Shown piece by piece: positions 18,152-27,544 of a DNA stretch of 64,000 bases. The notes beneath the pieces were generated by a model. The model was given only the letters and a program-made list of their open reading frames with translations, was not told where the DNA came from and did no database searches. Origin of the DNA: Chthoniobacterales bacterium (lineage in GTDB: Bacteria; Verrucomicrobiota; Verrucomicrobiia; Chthoniobacterales; DASVRZ01); contig JBDSQB010000003.1 of the NCBI GenBank assembly GCA_039930045.1, positions 1 through 64,000 of the forward strand, in the 5' to 3' direction. Each line of letters opens with the position of its first letter. The first letter of the stretch is position 1. Made by a program: the position numbers and the translations under genes.

Positions 18152-19891
18152 ATGCATCCTGATCCCGTTGTTCATCAGAATAATCTGCGAATAGAACGCC
18201 AGCGAATCATGCTGGTCGCTATTTTGATAATCATCGTTGGCATAGTCTCTTATCGAGAGTCGTTTCGCGTGCCATTCATTTTCGATGACATTCCGACTAT
18301 TCAGGAAAATCCAACTATTTTGCACATATGGCCTTTGAAGGAGGCGTTATTTCCTCCGCCCAATAGCGGCCTAACCACAGCAGGACGCCCTCTGGTGAAT
18401 CTTTCTTTGGCTGTGAACTACGCACTTGATCAGTACAAAGTCACCGGATATCACATCTTCAATTTGGGTGCTCATCTCTGTGCGGCACTGGCCCTCACGG
18501 GAATCGCGAGACGAACGTTCCTGCAGCCATCACTCCAAGACAAATTCGGTCAGGCTGCATTACCCCTGGCTTCGGTAATCGCGCTGCTTTGGTTAGTCCA
18601 CCCTCTAAACACTGCGGCTGTGACTTACATTGTTCAACGAGCCGAAGTCATGACGTGCCTCTTCTATCTTTTGGCGCTTTATAGTTTTATTCGAGGGAGC
18701 GCACAGGAAAATGCTACACGCTGGTTAGTTTTTTCTGTAGCTGCTTGCTACTTCTCAGTCGCCAGCAAAGAAGTGGGAGCCACCATTCCGCTAACGATAC
18801 TCCTCTACGACCGAACATTTTGTTCAGGCAGCTTTCGTAAAGCCTGGGCTTTGCGCTGGAAGTATTATCTCTCGCTGGTGGCCAGCTGGTGCTTTCAAAT
18901 TCTTCTAATCCTCAGCACCGGCAACCGTGGTGGAACAGCCGGATTCGGCGTTAAAATGCCTCTTCTAGATTATGCCCTAACTCAAACTTGGGCCATTGCG
19001 AATTATTTGAAGCTAATCTTTTGGCCATCACCATTGATCTTTGATTATGGCACAGACCTAATCACCACTCCGTCCGAGGTGATTCTTCCCTGCATCCTAA
19101 TTGTCCTATTGCTGGGTTTGACTTTGATCGCACTCTGGAAGCGTCCCATTCTCGGATTTCTCGGAGCTGGTTTCTTTGTCATTCTAGCGCCGAGTTCCAG
19201 TGTGGTGCCTGTGGTCACACAAACCATGGCGGAGCACCGGATGTATCTGCCGTCAGCTGTGATCCTCGCTCTCGTGGTGACAGGCTTATATTCAAAGTTG
19301 GGTAAATCGAGCGGTATTCTATTCGCGGGTCTAATTGTCATGGCCTCGATGCTGACGCAGTTCAGAATTCAGGATTACAAAACGCATCTTTCCATCTGGC
19401 GAGACACCGTTGAGAAGCGTCCGCAAAACGCACGGGCGTGGAAATGCCTCGGCGTGTTAGTGGCGCAACTAGGAGATTATCCTGTTGCGATTAAAATGTA
19501 TGATCACGCCAAGCAGATCGAGCCGCGCGACCCTGGCTTATATTTCAACACAGCGAATGCACTCGGAAAAATCGGACGCATTCCCGATGCGATCAGGGAA
19601 TATCAGATAGCCATTCAGATGCTGCCCAGTTTTGCAGAGGCTAGAAACAATCTAGCCAACATCTATTTACAAGCTGGACAAGCCGACGAAGCGGTTTCCC
19701 AGTTACAAATCGCTCTTAAAATCGACCCTAACTCCGCCCAGGCTCACTACAACATGGGAAGAGGTCTGCAGATGTTAGGAAAAACTCGCGAGGCCGAAAT
19801 GCACCTTCTCGAAAGTCTTCGGATACGACCTGATTTTCCACCCGCCATGGATGCACTCCAGTCACTGCGTGCAGCTACCACTTCTCAATAG
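18152..19891 (+). CDS. TMTC-like membrane glycosyltransferase with TPR tail, copy 3 (shorter)
   Basis: This 579-residue protein starts directly after the previous stop. It has a TM segment at about 20-40, then VPFIFDDIPTIQENPTI (the acid-pair loop), AGRPLVNLSLAVNYALDQ, HPLNTAAVTYIVQRAEVM, TMAEHRMYLPSAV, and four canonical TPRs from about 430 to 575 (AIKMYDHAKQIEPRDPGLYF, AIREYQIAIQMLPSFAEARN, AVSQLQIALKIDPNSAQAHY). It is the member most like classical bacterial TMTC/PMT-TPR proteins and lacks the long tails of copies 1 and 2. Confidence 0.75.
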   Translation: MHPDPVVHQNNLRIERQRIMLVAILIIIVGIVSYRESFRVPFIFDDIPTIQENPTILHIWPLKEALFPPPNSGLTTAGRPLVNLSLAVNYALDQYKVTGYHIFNLGAHLCAALALTGIARRTFLQPSLQDKFGQAALPLASVIALLWLVHPLNTAAVTYIVQRAEVMTCLFYLLALYSFIRGSAQENATRWLVFSVAACYFSVASKEVGATIPLTILLYDRTFCSGSFRKAWALRWKYYLSLVASWCFQILLILSTGNRGGTAGFGVKMPLLDYALTQTWAIANYLKLIFWPSPLIFDYGTDLITTPSEVILPCILIVLLLGLTLIALWKRPILGFLGAGFFVILAPSSSVVPVVTQTMAEHRMYLPSAVILALVVTGLYSKLGKSSGILFAGLIVMASMLTQFRIQDYKTHLSIWRDTVEKRPQNARAWKCLGVLVAQLGDYPVAIKMYDHAKQIEPRDPGLYFNTANALGKIGRIPDAIREYQIAIQMLPSFAEARNNLANIYLQAGQADEAVSQLQIALKIDPNSAQAHYNMGRGLQMLGKTREAEMHLLESLRIRPDFPPAMDALQSLRAATTSQ

Positions 19892-21764
19892 TCTTCATTT
19901 GCAAAATATCCGCTCCGCTCATTTCAAAATTTGTCTGTGCATCACAGTCCTGATTGCGGCGCTGTGGACATTTCAATCGTGGTGGAGATGGAGTCATTTC
20001 AGCTACACCACATTCGATCTCGCCTTCTATGTGCAGGCGCTCGATGGATTCACTCACGGACGCAACTGGAGCAGCCTGCTGGGAGTCAAACCGTTTGGCA
20101 ATCACGCAGATTTTATCATCCTCCTTATCTGGCCGCTGTTTGCCGTCATTCGTCACCCGATGACGCTGATTGTTGTGCAGAATCTAGCTCTTGCAGCCTG
20201 TCTTCCGCTTGGGTGGAAAATTGCCCGACAAATGGGCTGGAACTCGCGGTCCTCTTTTTGGCTCGCGTCCGTGTTGCTGATCAATCCTGTGCTAACATTT
20301 GTAGCCTTGCACGAATTTCATCCGGAAGCATTTGCGGCACCGCTTTGGCTGGCGATCTATCATAGCTGGCAGAAGAAAAATCTTCGGGCATTCTGGTTGT
20401 TCCTGATTCTGTTTCTTAGTTGCAAAGAAAATCTGGGGCTATTGGCAGGTGCCTGGTGTTTCATAAAGCTTTTTGAACATCCCAGTCGTCAGATTCTCTG
20501 GCAATGGATCATCTTTCCCGGACTATTTATTGCAGGCTGGATGGCTGTTTATCTGTTCTGGCTGGGACCAAAGTGGAATGCAGGAAATGTGGATTTCGGT
20601 GCACTCTACTCGCACTTGCACGAGAAGGGTTTACTCGCTGGAGCCAGCGATGTTTTCCACTCGTCACTGCAAGGCTCCATTCTCTGGGCGCTGCTGCTGC
20701 CAATGCTATTTCTTCCGTTGCGCAAACCTTTGAGCTTGCTGCCTACGATGCCGCTTTTGCTTCAGCATTTACTCTCCTGGAGATCGTCGGAATGGACCAT
20801 TTACTTCCATTACGCCGCGCCGATTTTGCCGGTGTTTTGGATCGCCACTCTGGAATCACTAAATCCGCAAAATGGGGAGGGTAAAAAATGGTATGCCACA
20901 ATGCCTTTCTTCCTTGTGCTGGCAAATCTGGTTTGCTTCTTTATTGTGGAGACTCCCGAGAAGTTCCTCGCTCCTTTTTCTAACATCGACAGCCAGCTCG
21001 CAGCCAAGAAGGCGATTGTTAGAGAAATTCCGGCTGAGGCTAGTGTGCTGGCCCCACTTCCATTTCAATCTCAACTGGCTGAGCGGCCTGAAATCTACTC
21101 GCTACACCTGGTTTTAAAAGGGTTGAAAACCCTGAGTCGGAATATCTATTCGCCTCCTCCGCCAACGGATTTTGTCATAGTAGATTATGACGACACCATC
21201 ACATTCGACTCCAACTCCGGTTACTACCATCCGGCGATGAAGTTAAGGACCGGCGAAGTAGTGAGTTCGAGTGATGCGCTGCTACATCAGTTTTTAAGCA
21301 AGGCAAGCTGGCAGGTGGATTCTGTGGGCGCACTCACAGTTTTCCAGAAGATTTCGGCCCAACCGGTTGTCGCAACGCCAACATCCATTCCGCTCAAGTC
21401 CGGCTTGATCGATTCAGCCACGGATTTGATGACTCTATCTGTGATGAATAACAACGGGCAGATTCAAGTTACATCCGAATGGAGTTATCGTAGCGAGCGT
21501 CGAAAAATCCCGTGGCTGCATGTGATCGCCACTCAAATCGGCACCGGCGAACAACGCATTTTCAATCGCGGACTTTGTTGCCCCGAAGGCAGGGCAGACG
21601 GAGGCATTTGGCGCGACACTTGGAACCTGCCTGCGGAGCTTCTCATTCGTCCGGAGGAATGGAGCTTCCGGGCGATCTTTGAGGATCATGCGACTCGTTC
21701 CTACACGCATCGCGAGCTGAATGGTGACGAAATTTTCGCCATCGACATTCCCTGGAAGAAATAG
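19851..21764 (+). CDS. DUF2079-family polytopic membrane protein
   Basis: This 637-residue protein has about 10 transmembrane segments and the DUF2079 signature region: FDLAFYVQALDGFTHG, GNHADFIILL and a VALHEFHPEAFAAPL block (about residues 140-155), with a soluble C-terminal domain of about 200 residues ending near DIPWKK. DUF2079 proteins are GT-C-like and function-unknown, often among envelope polysaccharide genes. The ATG lies inside the preceding gene (41-bp overlap). A TTG at 19899, 8 bp after the preceding stop, is an alternative start. Confidence 0.72.
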   Translation: MHSSHCVQLPLLNSLHLQNIRSAHFKICLCITVLIAALWTFQSWWRWSHFSYTTFDLAFYVQALDGFTHGRNWSSLLGVKPFGNHADFIILLIWPLFAVIRHPMTLIVVQNLALAACLPLGWKIARQMGWNSRSSFWLASVLLINPVLTFVALHEFHPEAFAAPLWLAIYHSWQKKNLRAFWLFLILFLSCKENLGLLAGAWCFIKLFEHPSRQILWQWIIFPGLFIAGWMAVYLFWLGPKWNAGNVDFGALYSHLHEKGLLAGASDVFHSSLQGSILWALLLPMLFLPLRKPLSLLPTMPLLLQHLLSWRSSEWTIYFHYAAPILPVFWIATLESLNPQNGEGKKWYATMPFFLVLANLVCFFIVETPEKFLAPFSNIDSQLAAKKAIVREIPAEASVLAPLPFQSQLAERPEIYSLHLVLKGLKTLSRNIYSPPPPTDFVIVDYDDTITFDSNSGYYHPAMKLRTGEVVSSSDALLHQFLSKASWQVDSVGALTVFQKISAQPVVATPTSIPLKSGLIDSATDLMTLSVMNNNGQIQVTSEWSYRSERRKIPWLHVIATQIGTGEQRIFNRGLCCPEGRADGGIWRDTWNLPAELLIRPEEWSFRAIFEDHATRSYTHRELNGDEIFAIDIPWKK

Positions 21765-21803
21765 TCGGCGGTCTGATCCCGTTGGCCCGCATTTTGCTTA
21801 TTA

Positions 21804-23354
21804 TTGGGTGTGCCTGCCCAAAATCCATCTATCGACTCCACTCCCATGGAGTTGTCTGGAGCGCGTGTGCTCATCCACATTGTCGCTTACAACGCCGAGA
21901 AAACGATCAGTCAGGTGCTCAATCGTATTCCCGCAAGCCTGCGCCAGCCCGGTGTGGAAGTGCTGGTGATCGACGATTTTTCTCGCGACGGGACATTCTC
22001 CGTAGGCTGCCAGACGCTGGTGCATGGAATTAAACTCACCGTCCTGCGCAATCCGGTGAATCAAGGCTACGGCGGCAATCAAAAACTCGGCTATCGCTAC
22101 GCCATCGAACACGGTTTCGACATTGTCGCCCTCGTGCATGGCGACGGACAATACGCGCCGGAAAAACTGCCCGAGCTTCTCCAGCCGCTGCTCGATGGAG
22201 AGGCGGACGCTGTTTTTGGCTCCCGCATGCTGCTTCCCGGCGCGGCGAGGCGCGGCGGAATGCCCGCCTACAAATTCATTGGCAACCGCATTCTGAGCAT
22301 CACGCAAAACTGGCTGTTGCGCGGGTCGTTGTCCGAATTTCACTCCGGCTACCGTCTCTATACGGTCAACGCGTTGCGGCAGATTCCCTTTGAGCGAAAC
22401 ACGCGGGACTTCCATTTCGATACGGAGATTATCGCGCAATTTTTGCTGAAGAAACTCCGCATCGCCGAGGTGCCGATCCCGACGTATTACGGCGAGGAAA
22501 TCTGCCACGTGAACGGCCTGAAATACGCTTGGGATGTGATCCGAACGAGCGTGCGGGTGCGGTTGCACCAACTCAATCTGCTCTACGACCGCAAGTTTGA
22601 GGTTGGCCGCATCGAGGAAAAATACACGCTCAAACTTGGGTATCGCTCGTCGCATACCGATTCTCTGAAAGCCGTTCGCGCCGGTGCCAGCGTGCTCGAT
22701 CTCGGTTGCGGCGAAGGTTATTGGGCCGAGGAAGCCGCCGGACGTGGAGCGCAGGTGACAGGCCTCGATCAATTTGCGCCCATCGGCAGCACGTCCAGTC
22801 GGGGCGTTCGTTATCTGCGGGCGAATCTAAACGACATCACCTTGCCCACTTCACCCAGCGAGTACGACCAGATTTTTATGCTCGACATCATCGAGCATCT
22901 TCAGGACCCGGAGGAGTTTCTGGAAAACCTGCGTGAAGCCACGGGGAGGAAGCGTCCGGAGTTGATTCTGACAACGGCTAACATTGGATTCATCGTCACG
23001 CGCTTGATGCTGCTTTTCGGACAATTCAATTACGGGCGAAAGGGAATTTTAGATCGGACTCACACTCGGCTCTTCACGTTTCAAACCTTGCGTCAGGCCT
23101 TGGAGGAAACCGGCTACGAAGTCGAGGAAATGCACGGCATTCCGGCTCCGATTCCCGCAGCCTTGGGTGATAACATTCTGAGTCGCGGCCTGATGCTGGC
23201 CAATCGCGCCTTGATTCGCCTCTCTCGCGGACTTTTTTCCTATCAGATCTTTCTGAAGGCGAAGGCGACGCCGACCATCCAAAATCTTCTTGGCGAGACC
23301 ATCGACGCGTCTTCGAAACTGGCCGCCGATCTGGATCTCGCGAACCGCCGCTAA
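21804..23354 (+). CDS. Fused GT2 glycosyltransferase and SAM methyltransferase
   Basis: This is a 516-residue cytosolic fusion. Residues 20-235 form a GT-A domain of the dolichol-phosphate-mannose-synthase-like GT2 family: ARVLIHIVAYNAEKTI, VLVIDDFSRDGTF, NPVNQGYGGNQKLGYRYA and the metal-binding DGQYAP. Residues 285-440 form a class I methyltransferase: VLDLGCGEGYWAEEA (motif I), then a LDIIEHLQDPEEFL segment. A likely role is to make a polyprenyl-phosphate sugar and to methylate a sugar or lipid, which could supply the GT-C enzymes upstream (inference). The first ATG is used; an internal ATG 14 codons later (MELSGARV) is also plausible. Confidence 0.85.
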   Translation: MGVPAQNPSIDSTPMELSGARVLIHIVAYNAEKTISQVLNRIPASLRQPGVEVLVIDDFSRDGTFSVGCQTLVHGIKLTVLRNPVNQGYGGNQKLGYRYAIEHGFDIVALVHGDGQYAPEKLPELLQPLLDGEADAVFGSRMLLPGAARRGGMPAYKFIGNRILSITQNWLLRGSLSEFHSGYRLYTVNALRQIPFERNTRDFHFDTEIIAQFLLKKLRIAEVPIPTYYGEEICHVNGLKYAWDVIRTSVRVRLHQLNLLYDRKFEVGRIEEKYTLKLGYRSSHTDSLKAVRAGASVLDLGCGEGYWAEEAAGRGAQVTGLDQFAPIGSTSSRGVRYLRANLNDITLPTSPSEYDQIFMLDIIEHLQDPEEFLENLREATGRKRPELILTTANIGFIVTRLMLLFGQFNYGRKGILDRTHTRLFTFQTLRQALEETGYEVEEMHGIPAPIPAALGDNILSRGLMLANRALIRLSRGLFSYQIFLKAKATPTIQNLLGETIDASSKLAADLDLANRR

Positions 23355-23358
23355 CCTG

Positions 23359-23862
23359 CTAGCGCGGAGTTAGGAAGTCATTCAGCGTGGCTACCAAGTC
23401 GTCGATGCGATTTCTTTCTGCCGCCAGTGCGGTTTCCAAGGCGGCGATCCGCTGCAGAAGCGCGCTGTCTTCGCCGGCTTTTTCCGAATCGGCAGGCTCA
23501 GTTTCTTCAACCGGCTCCTCCTCTTCCTCTTCTGGTAGAAACGGAAGTTCGCCCACTTTGGTCTCGGTGGCGTCCTTGCAATTGATCACCAGCGTCTCGT
23601 GGTCGATCTCGCCTTCCTTAATGAATTCCTGAATCGCACTAAGCGTGGTGGGACCGTAATAATGGTCGTCGCTCATCTGAAGCAGCCAATCCATTTCGAG
23701 TTGGGCAAACATGGGAGCCTTGATCCAGTTGAGCTGGTCCTCGGAAATTTTATCGAGCGGGGAAACTTGGGCCGCCTGCGCCCATTCCTTGATTTGATCG
23801 AAAGACACGGGGCCAAAAACGGTCCCGTCGTCGTGCTTCATTAAGTGCCAGTTTGTGCTCAT
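23359..23862 (-). CDS. GYF_2-domain protein with acidic linker and coiled coil
   Basis: This 167-residue cytosolic protein has two GYF_2-like units. The first is MSTNWHLMKHDDGTVFGPVSFDQIKEW (residues 1-50), and the second is around DWLLQMSDDHYYGPTTLSAIQEFI (58-100). A Glu-rich linker (PEEEEEEPVEETEP, about 108-125) and a C-terminal coiled coil (133-167) follow. GYF_2 domains in PVC bacteria are usually protein-interaction modules on membrane or scaffold proteins. It converges on the GT2 fusion with 4 bp between stops. Confidence 0.75.
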   Translation of the reverse strand: MSTNWHLMKHDDGTVFGPVSFDQIKEWAQAAQVSPLDKISEDQLNWIKAPMFAQLEMDWLLQMSDDHYYGPTTLSAIQEFIKEGEIDHETLVINCKDATETKVGELPFLPEEEEEEPVEETEPADSEKAGEDSALLQRIAALETALAAERNRIDDLVATLNDFLTPR

Positions 23863-23875
23863 AGGGGGAATTTTG

Positions 23876-24394
23876 TTAGTGGGCAGCCGGGGAAGGGGCG
23901 GCTGCTGCGGGCGGTGGTGTGGGAATTGAGAGAACCTGGCCGATCTGCATTTTGCGCGCGTCGGTGATTTTGTTCAATTTCTGGATCGCGTCGGCGGTGG
24001 TGCCATATTTTTTGGCGATGTTAGTCAGATTATCGCCCTTGATTACCGTGTGCTGCAGGACATTTGGATCGGGCGTGGGCGTGGCGACAACTGGGGCGGA
24101 GGCAGAGGGAGTCGCCGTGGCTGGTGGCTCCGAAGTAGCCAGTGTCGGTGCTGCAGGAGCTGGCGTGACGGCTTCGGATGTTTTCGGTGGACGCCGCTGG
24201 CCGAGAGCGATGCCGAGCCGTTCAATTTCTGCCGTCAGGGCGTCGATCTGACGGGTTTGCTGAATGACGGCCTCGCGAAGAGCTCCGACCTGACGTTTCA
24301 AATCCGCGTCTCCATCCACCGGGGTCTGTGCGGAGAGCTGGGAAATGCTGGCGGTGAAACCAATTAAGAAAACGCAGAAAAAAGGCGCACGCAT
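23876..24394 (-). CDS. Exported LysM-domain protein
   Basis: This 172-residue protein starts at the internal ATG giving MRAPFFCVFLIGFTASISQLSAQ, a good signal peptide; the longer frame adds ten unlikely residues. A short coiled coil (about 32-62) and an Ala/Pro/Thr-rich spacer (70-110) lead to one LysM (about 118-165: TVIKGDNLTNIAKKYGTTADAIQKLN...IGQVLSIP), which binds peptidoglycan. It probably anchors in the periplasm. It is co-directional with the GYF gene, 13 bp downstream. Confidence 0.85.
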   Translation of the reverse strand: MRAPFFCVFLIGFTASISQLSAQTPVDGDADLKRQVGALREAVIQQTRQIDALTAEIERLGIALGQRRPPKTSEAVTPAPAAPTLATSEPPATATPSASAPVVATPTPDPNVLQHTVIKGDNLTNIAKKYGTTADAIQKLNKITDARKMQIGQVLSIPTPPPAAAAPSPAAH

Positions 24395-24451
24395 TGTTCC
24401 CAGAATACAGAAGGCATCCGGCAACGCAACATCAGGAAGGCAAAAACCGGC

Positions 24452-25249
24452 TCATTCCTTGATCTTTTTTTCCGTTTCCAGATCGGGCGGTGCGCCGAGT
24501 TTGAGCGCGGCCTGATAATGCTTCTCGGCGAGGGCTTTGTTCGGCGGATCGCGCTGCAAATAGATCAGGGCCAGATTGAAATGCGCGTCGGCATATTTCG
24601 GGTCGAGTGTGATGGCTTGCTGCAACTCCGCCTCGGCTCCGTCGAACCATCCTTTGCGGCCCACGGCGACTCCCAGGTAATTGTGGATTTTGGCATTGTC
24701 TGGACTCAGCAAAACAGCCTGCGCCAGCGCAGCGAGCGCCTTGTCTGGATCGTCCTGATAAACACGAACCATCCCGAGCAAAGCCCAGGCCTGAGCGGAG
24801 TTAGGGTCGACTCGGATAGCTTGCTCGAGGAGTTCGGCGCCTTGCTTGAGGCGTCCAGTTTGAAAAGCGATCGTGCCGAGATTGATCAGCGGCATGGGAT
24901 GGCCAGGGCTGAGGGCGCGCATTTTTTCAAACTCCAGACGAGCCTCGGCCAGATCGCCTTTCTCAAAAGCAGCCATCGCCAGCGCGGCGACGACTTTTGC
25001 TTCATCGGTCAGCGGGGCGAAAGGGGGCGTCGGCGCAGGCGTGGCGGATTGGGCCAGTCGGAGACTGCGAATTTTATCAAACTGGAGCCGCTCCCGAGGC
25101 AGGTTCGCCTTTTCAAAAGCCGCCATGGCCGACGCGGCGATCACCTTGTCATCGTCGAAATGCGCCGGAGTCGGCGAGGGGATCACCGTCTGAGCAGAGA
25201 TCGTTTGAACTCCCGCCCAAACGACAAAAACGGCACCCAGTCTTTTCAT
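24452..25249 (-). CDS. Exported tetratricopeptide-repeat protein
   Basis: This 265-residue protein has a signal peptide (MKRLGAVFVVWAGVQTISA) and an N-terminal internal duplication: DDKVIAASAMAAFEKANLPRE and EAKVVAALAMAAFEKGDLAEA share the same pattern. TPRs from about residue 85 to 250 follow (AEARLEFEKMRALSPGHPM, GAELLEQAIRVDPNSAQAW, ALAALAQAVLLSPDNAKIH, AEAELQQAITLDPKYADAH). It is likely a periplasmic assembly scaffold. The start codon overlaps the proC stop (TAATG). Confidence 0.82.
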   Translation of the reverse strand: MKRLGAVFVVWAGVQTISAQTVIPSPTPAHFDDDKVIAASAMAAFEKANLPRERLQFDKIRSLRLAQSATPAPTPPFAPLTDEAKVVAALAMAAFEKGDLAEARLEFEKMRALSPGHPMPLINLGTIAFQTGRLKQGAELLEQAIRVDPNSAQAWALLGMVRVYQDDPDKALAALAQAVLLSPDNAKIHNYLGVAVGRKGWFDGAEAELQQAITLDPKYADAHFNLALIYLQRDPPNKALAEKHYQAALKLGAPPDLETEKKIKE

Positions 25250-26046
25250 TAGCGCATGGCGGAGGACCTCTCCGTCGCCGCACGAACCGCCGAAATCAGC
25301 GCCGCGCGCAGGCCGCCTTTTTCCAGCGCCTCCATTGCGGCAATCGTCGTTCCTCCGGGACTCGTGACCATGTCGCGCAGGGCCGCCGGATGCAGATGCG
25401 TCTGCACGACCATTTCTCCAGCGCCGATGACGGTCTGCGCGGCCAGTTGCAAAGCCAGCTCACGGGGGAGTCCCATCAGGACGCCACCATCGGCCAGCGC
25501 CTCGATCACGGTATAAATATAGGCGGGCCCGCTGCCGCTCAGGCCGGTAACGGCGTCGAGGGCGCTTTCGGCGACTTGGAAAACCTGGCCCACGGCGCAG
25601 AAAATTTCCTCCACCACCTCCGCATGTTCCTCGGTGGCACCGTCGCCCAAGGCGTAGGCAGTCGCGCCGCGATGCACCAGCGCCGGGGTGTTGGGCATCA
25701 CGCGAATGACCGCCGCCGCGTTGCCAGAGAGCTCCTGAAGTCGGGCAATGGTCAGTCCGGCCGCAATGGAAACGATCAATTTCCCCGCCAGCACAGGCTG
25801 GATTTCTTTCAAAGCCGCAGGCACATCGCAGGGCTTCACGCAGAGGAGAATCACCTCGGCAGCCTCTGCGACCGCGGTATTCGAGGCGAGCGGACGCGCT
25901 CCGCAAATGTCCTTTAACTCCGCCATGCGAGCGGCGTCCTTGTCGTGCAGAAAAAGCTGATCGCCGTCAAATTTACCTGAGTTGCAGACGCCTTGCAGGA
26001 TCGCGCCCGCCATTTTTCCACAACCGATGAAGCCAATCTTTGTCAT
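25249..26046 (-). CDS. proC: Pyrroline-5-carboxylate reductase
   Basis: This 265-residue enzyme reduces pyrroline-5-carboxylate to proline with NAD(P)H in the cytosol. The start is set at MTKIGFIGCGKMAGAIL because the Rossmann motif GxGxxxxA then sits at the N-terminus as in the family; the longer frame adds 17 unlikely residues. VIRVMPNTPALVHRGATA, the ALTGLSGSGPAYIY-type catalytic segment and the DMVTSPGGTTIAA loop are intact. It is translationally coupled to the TPR protein downstream. Confidence 0.95.
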   Translation of the reverse strand: MTKIGFIGCGKMAGAILQGVCNSGKFDGDQLFLHDKDAARMAELKDICGARPLASNTAVAEAAEVILLCVKPCDVPAALKEIQPVLAGKLIVSIAAGLTIARLQELSGNAAAVIRVMPNTPALVHRGATAYALGDGATEEHAEVVEEIFCAVGQVFQVAESALDAVTGLSGSGPAYIYTVIEALADGGVLMGLPRELALQLAAQTVIGAGEMVVQTHLHPAALRDMVTSPGGTTIAAMEALEKGGLRAALISAVRAATERSSAMR

Positions 26047-26207
26047 GGAGCCAACTCTAAGCCGCTCGAAATCGGAAAAAAAGTCATTCCTCGCCATTTG
26101 CGAAAAACCCGGCGTAAAGTCGGCAACTTTCGCGGTTTCCCTGTTCTTTCGATTGCCAAGCGCAAACCGAGAGCCTAAGTTCCGCGACTTTTCCCTATCA
26201 AAATTTT

Positions 26208-27536
26208 ATGAACGTAGAAGTCGAATCCCTGCCCCATTGTCTAGCCTCCGTCAAAGTCGAAGTCCCTTCCGACAAAGTCGTGGCCGCCCAGTCCCGCATC
26301 GCTGCCGGATATAAAAATCAAGCTCGCATCCCCGGTTATCGTCCGGGCAAAGCGCCGCAATCCGTCATTGATAAAAAATTCCATAAAGAGATCAAAGAAG
26401 AGCTCACCAAGCAGCTCGTCGATGAAGGTTTCCGCGAAGCGATTCAGAAGGAAAAACTGAAAGTCCTCTCTGTCTCCGACGTGCAAGACGTCGAGTTCCA
26501 TGAGGATCACAGCCTGTCGTTCACCGCGACCATCATTACCCAGCCCACTTTCGAACTCCCTGAATACAAGGGACTTCCCGTGCAGGTGCCGTCTTCCGAG
26601 GTTCAGCCCGGCGATATCGAACGCGCATTGCAAAATCTCCGCGAGCAGCACGCCGATTTCGTTGATGTCTCAGGCCGCGGACTCGAAATGAGCGACTTTG
26701 CCGTCATTGATTACACCGGCACTGTCGATGGAAAATCCGTCGCTGAGATCGCTCCCAAAGCCGGCAAAGCTCTCTCTGGAAACACCGGTTTCTGGATTAA
26801 AATGGGACCCGAATCCTTTTTCAAAGGCTTTTGCGACAACCTGGTTGGCGCGCAGATCGAGGACAACCGCAAGTTCGCCATCGAGATCCCAGCGGATTTC
26901 CCGGCCAAGGAAGTGGCCGGTCTCAAAGTGGACTTCGATGTCACTGTCAAAGGCATCAAGTCGCAGGTTCTACCTGAACTGAACGACGAACTCGCAGCCA
27001 AAGTCATCCCGGATCACACTTACGAGCAATTGGTCGAGCTTCTCAAAGAAGAAATCGCCAGCCAGCGCGCCAATGAAGTCGAGCGCCTGAAACGCGATCA
27101 AGTCGTGGAAAATCTCCTCGCCAAAGTCGAGTGCGAGCTGCCTCAGGACATGGTGCAGAACGAAACCCGCCGCATCATGGCCGAGATCGTTCAGCAAAAT
27201 CAACAACGCGGTATCACCGACGAGCAGCTTAAGGAAAACGAGAAAGACATCGTCGTCCAAGCCGCGACCGGCGCTCGCAACCGTCTGAAAGGTGCCTTCA
27301 TTCTCACTCGCATCGCGGAGAAGGAAGAAATCCGTATCAACCGCAACGAAGTGGACAGCCGCGTTGAGCAAATGGCTCAGAAATACCGTGTGACTCCCAA
27401 GAAAATGCAGAACGAGTTGCAAAAACGTGGCGGTTTTGGCGGTCTCCAGGAAGACATTCTCATGGGCAAGGTGATTGATTTCCTCGTCGCGAACGCTACG
27501 GTTCAGGAAGTTGCCACCCCGACTCCCGCAGAGTAA
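26208..27536 (+). CDS. tig: Trigger factor
   Basis: This 442-residue ribosome-associated chaperone folds nascent chains. The N-terminal ribosome-binding domain (1-120) contains [10 protein letters not shown], the variant of the usual FRxGxxP docking loop. The FKBP-type PPIase domain spans about 150-245 ([13 protein letters not shown]...[13 protein letters not shown]), and the helical C-terminal chaperone arms about 250-430. It heads the conserved tig-clpP-clpX cluster, 8 bp before clpP. Confidence 0.97.
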   Translation: MNVEVESLPHCLASVKVEVPSDKVVAAQSRIAAGYKNQARIPGYRPGKAPQSVIDKKFHKEIKEELTKQLVDEGFREAIQKEKLKVLSVSDVQDVEFHEDHSLSFTATIITQPTFELPEYKGLPVQVPSSEVQPGDIERALQNLREQHADFVDVSGRGLEMSDFAVIDYTGTVDGKSVAEIAPKAGKALSGNTGFWIKMGPESFFKGFCDNLVGAQIEDNRKFAIEIPADFPAKEVAGLKVDFDVTVKGIKSQVLPELNDELAAKVIPDHTYEQLVELLKEEIASQRANEVERLKRDQVVENLLAKVECELPQDMVQNETRRIMAEIVQQNQQRGITDEQLKENEKDIVVQAATGARNRLKGAFILTRIAEKEEIRINRNEVDSRVEQMAQKYRVTPKKMQNELQKRGGFGGLQEDILMGKVIDFLVANATVQEVATPTPAE

Positions 27537-27544
27537 TTTTCGCT

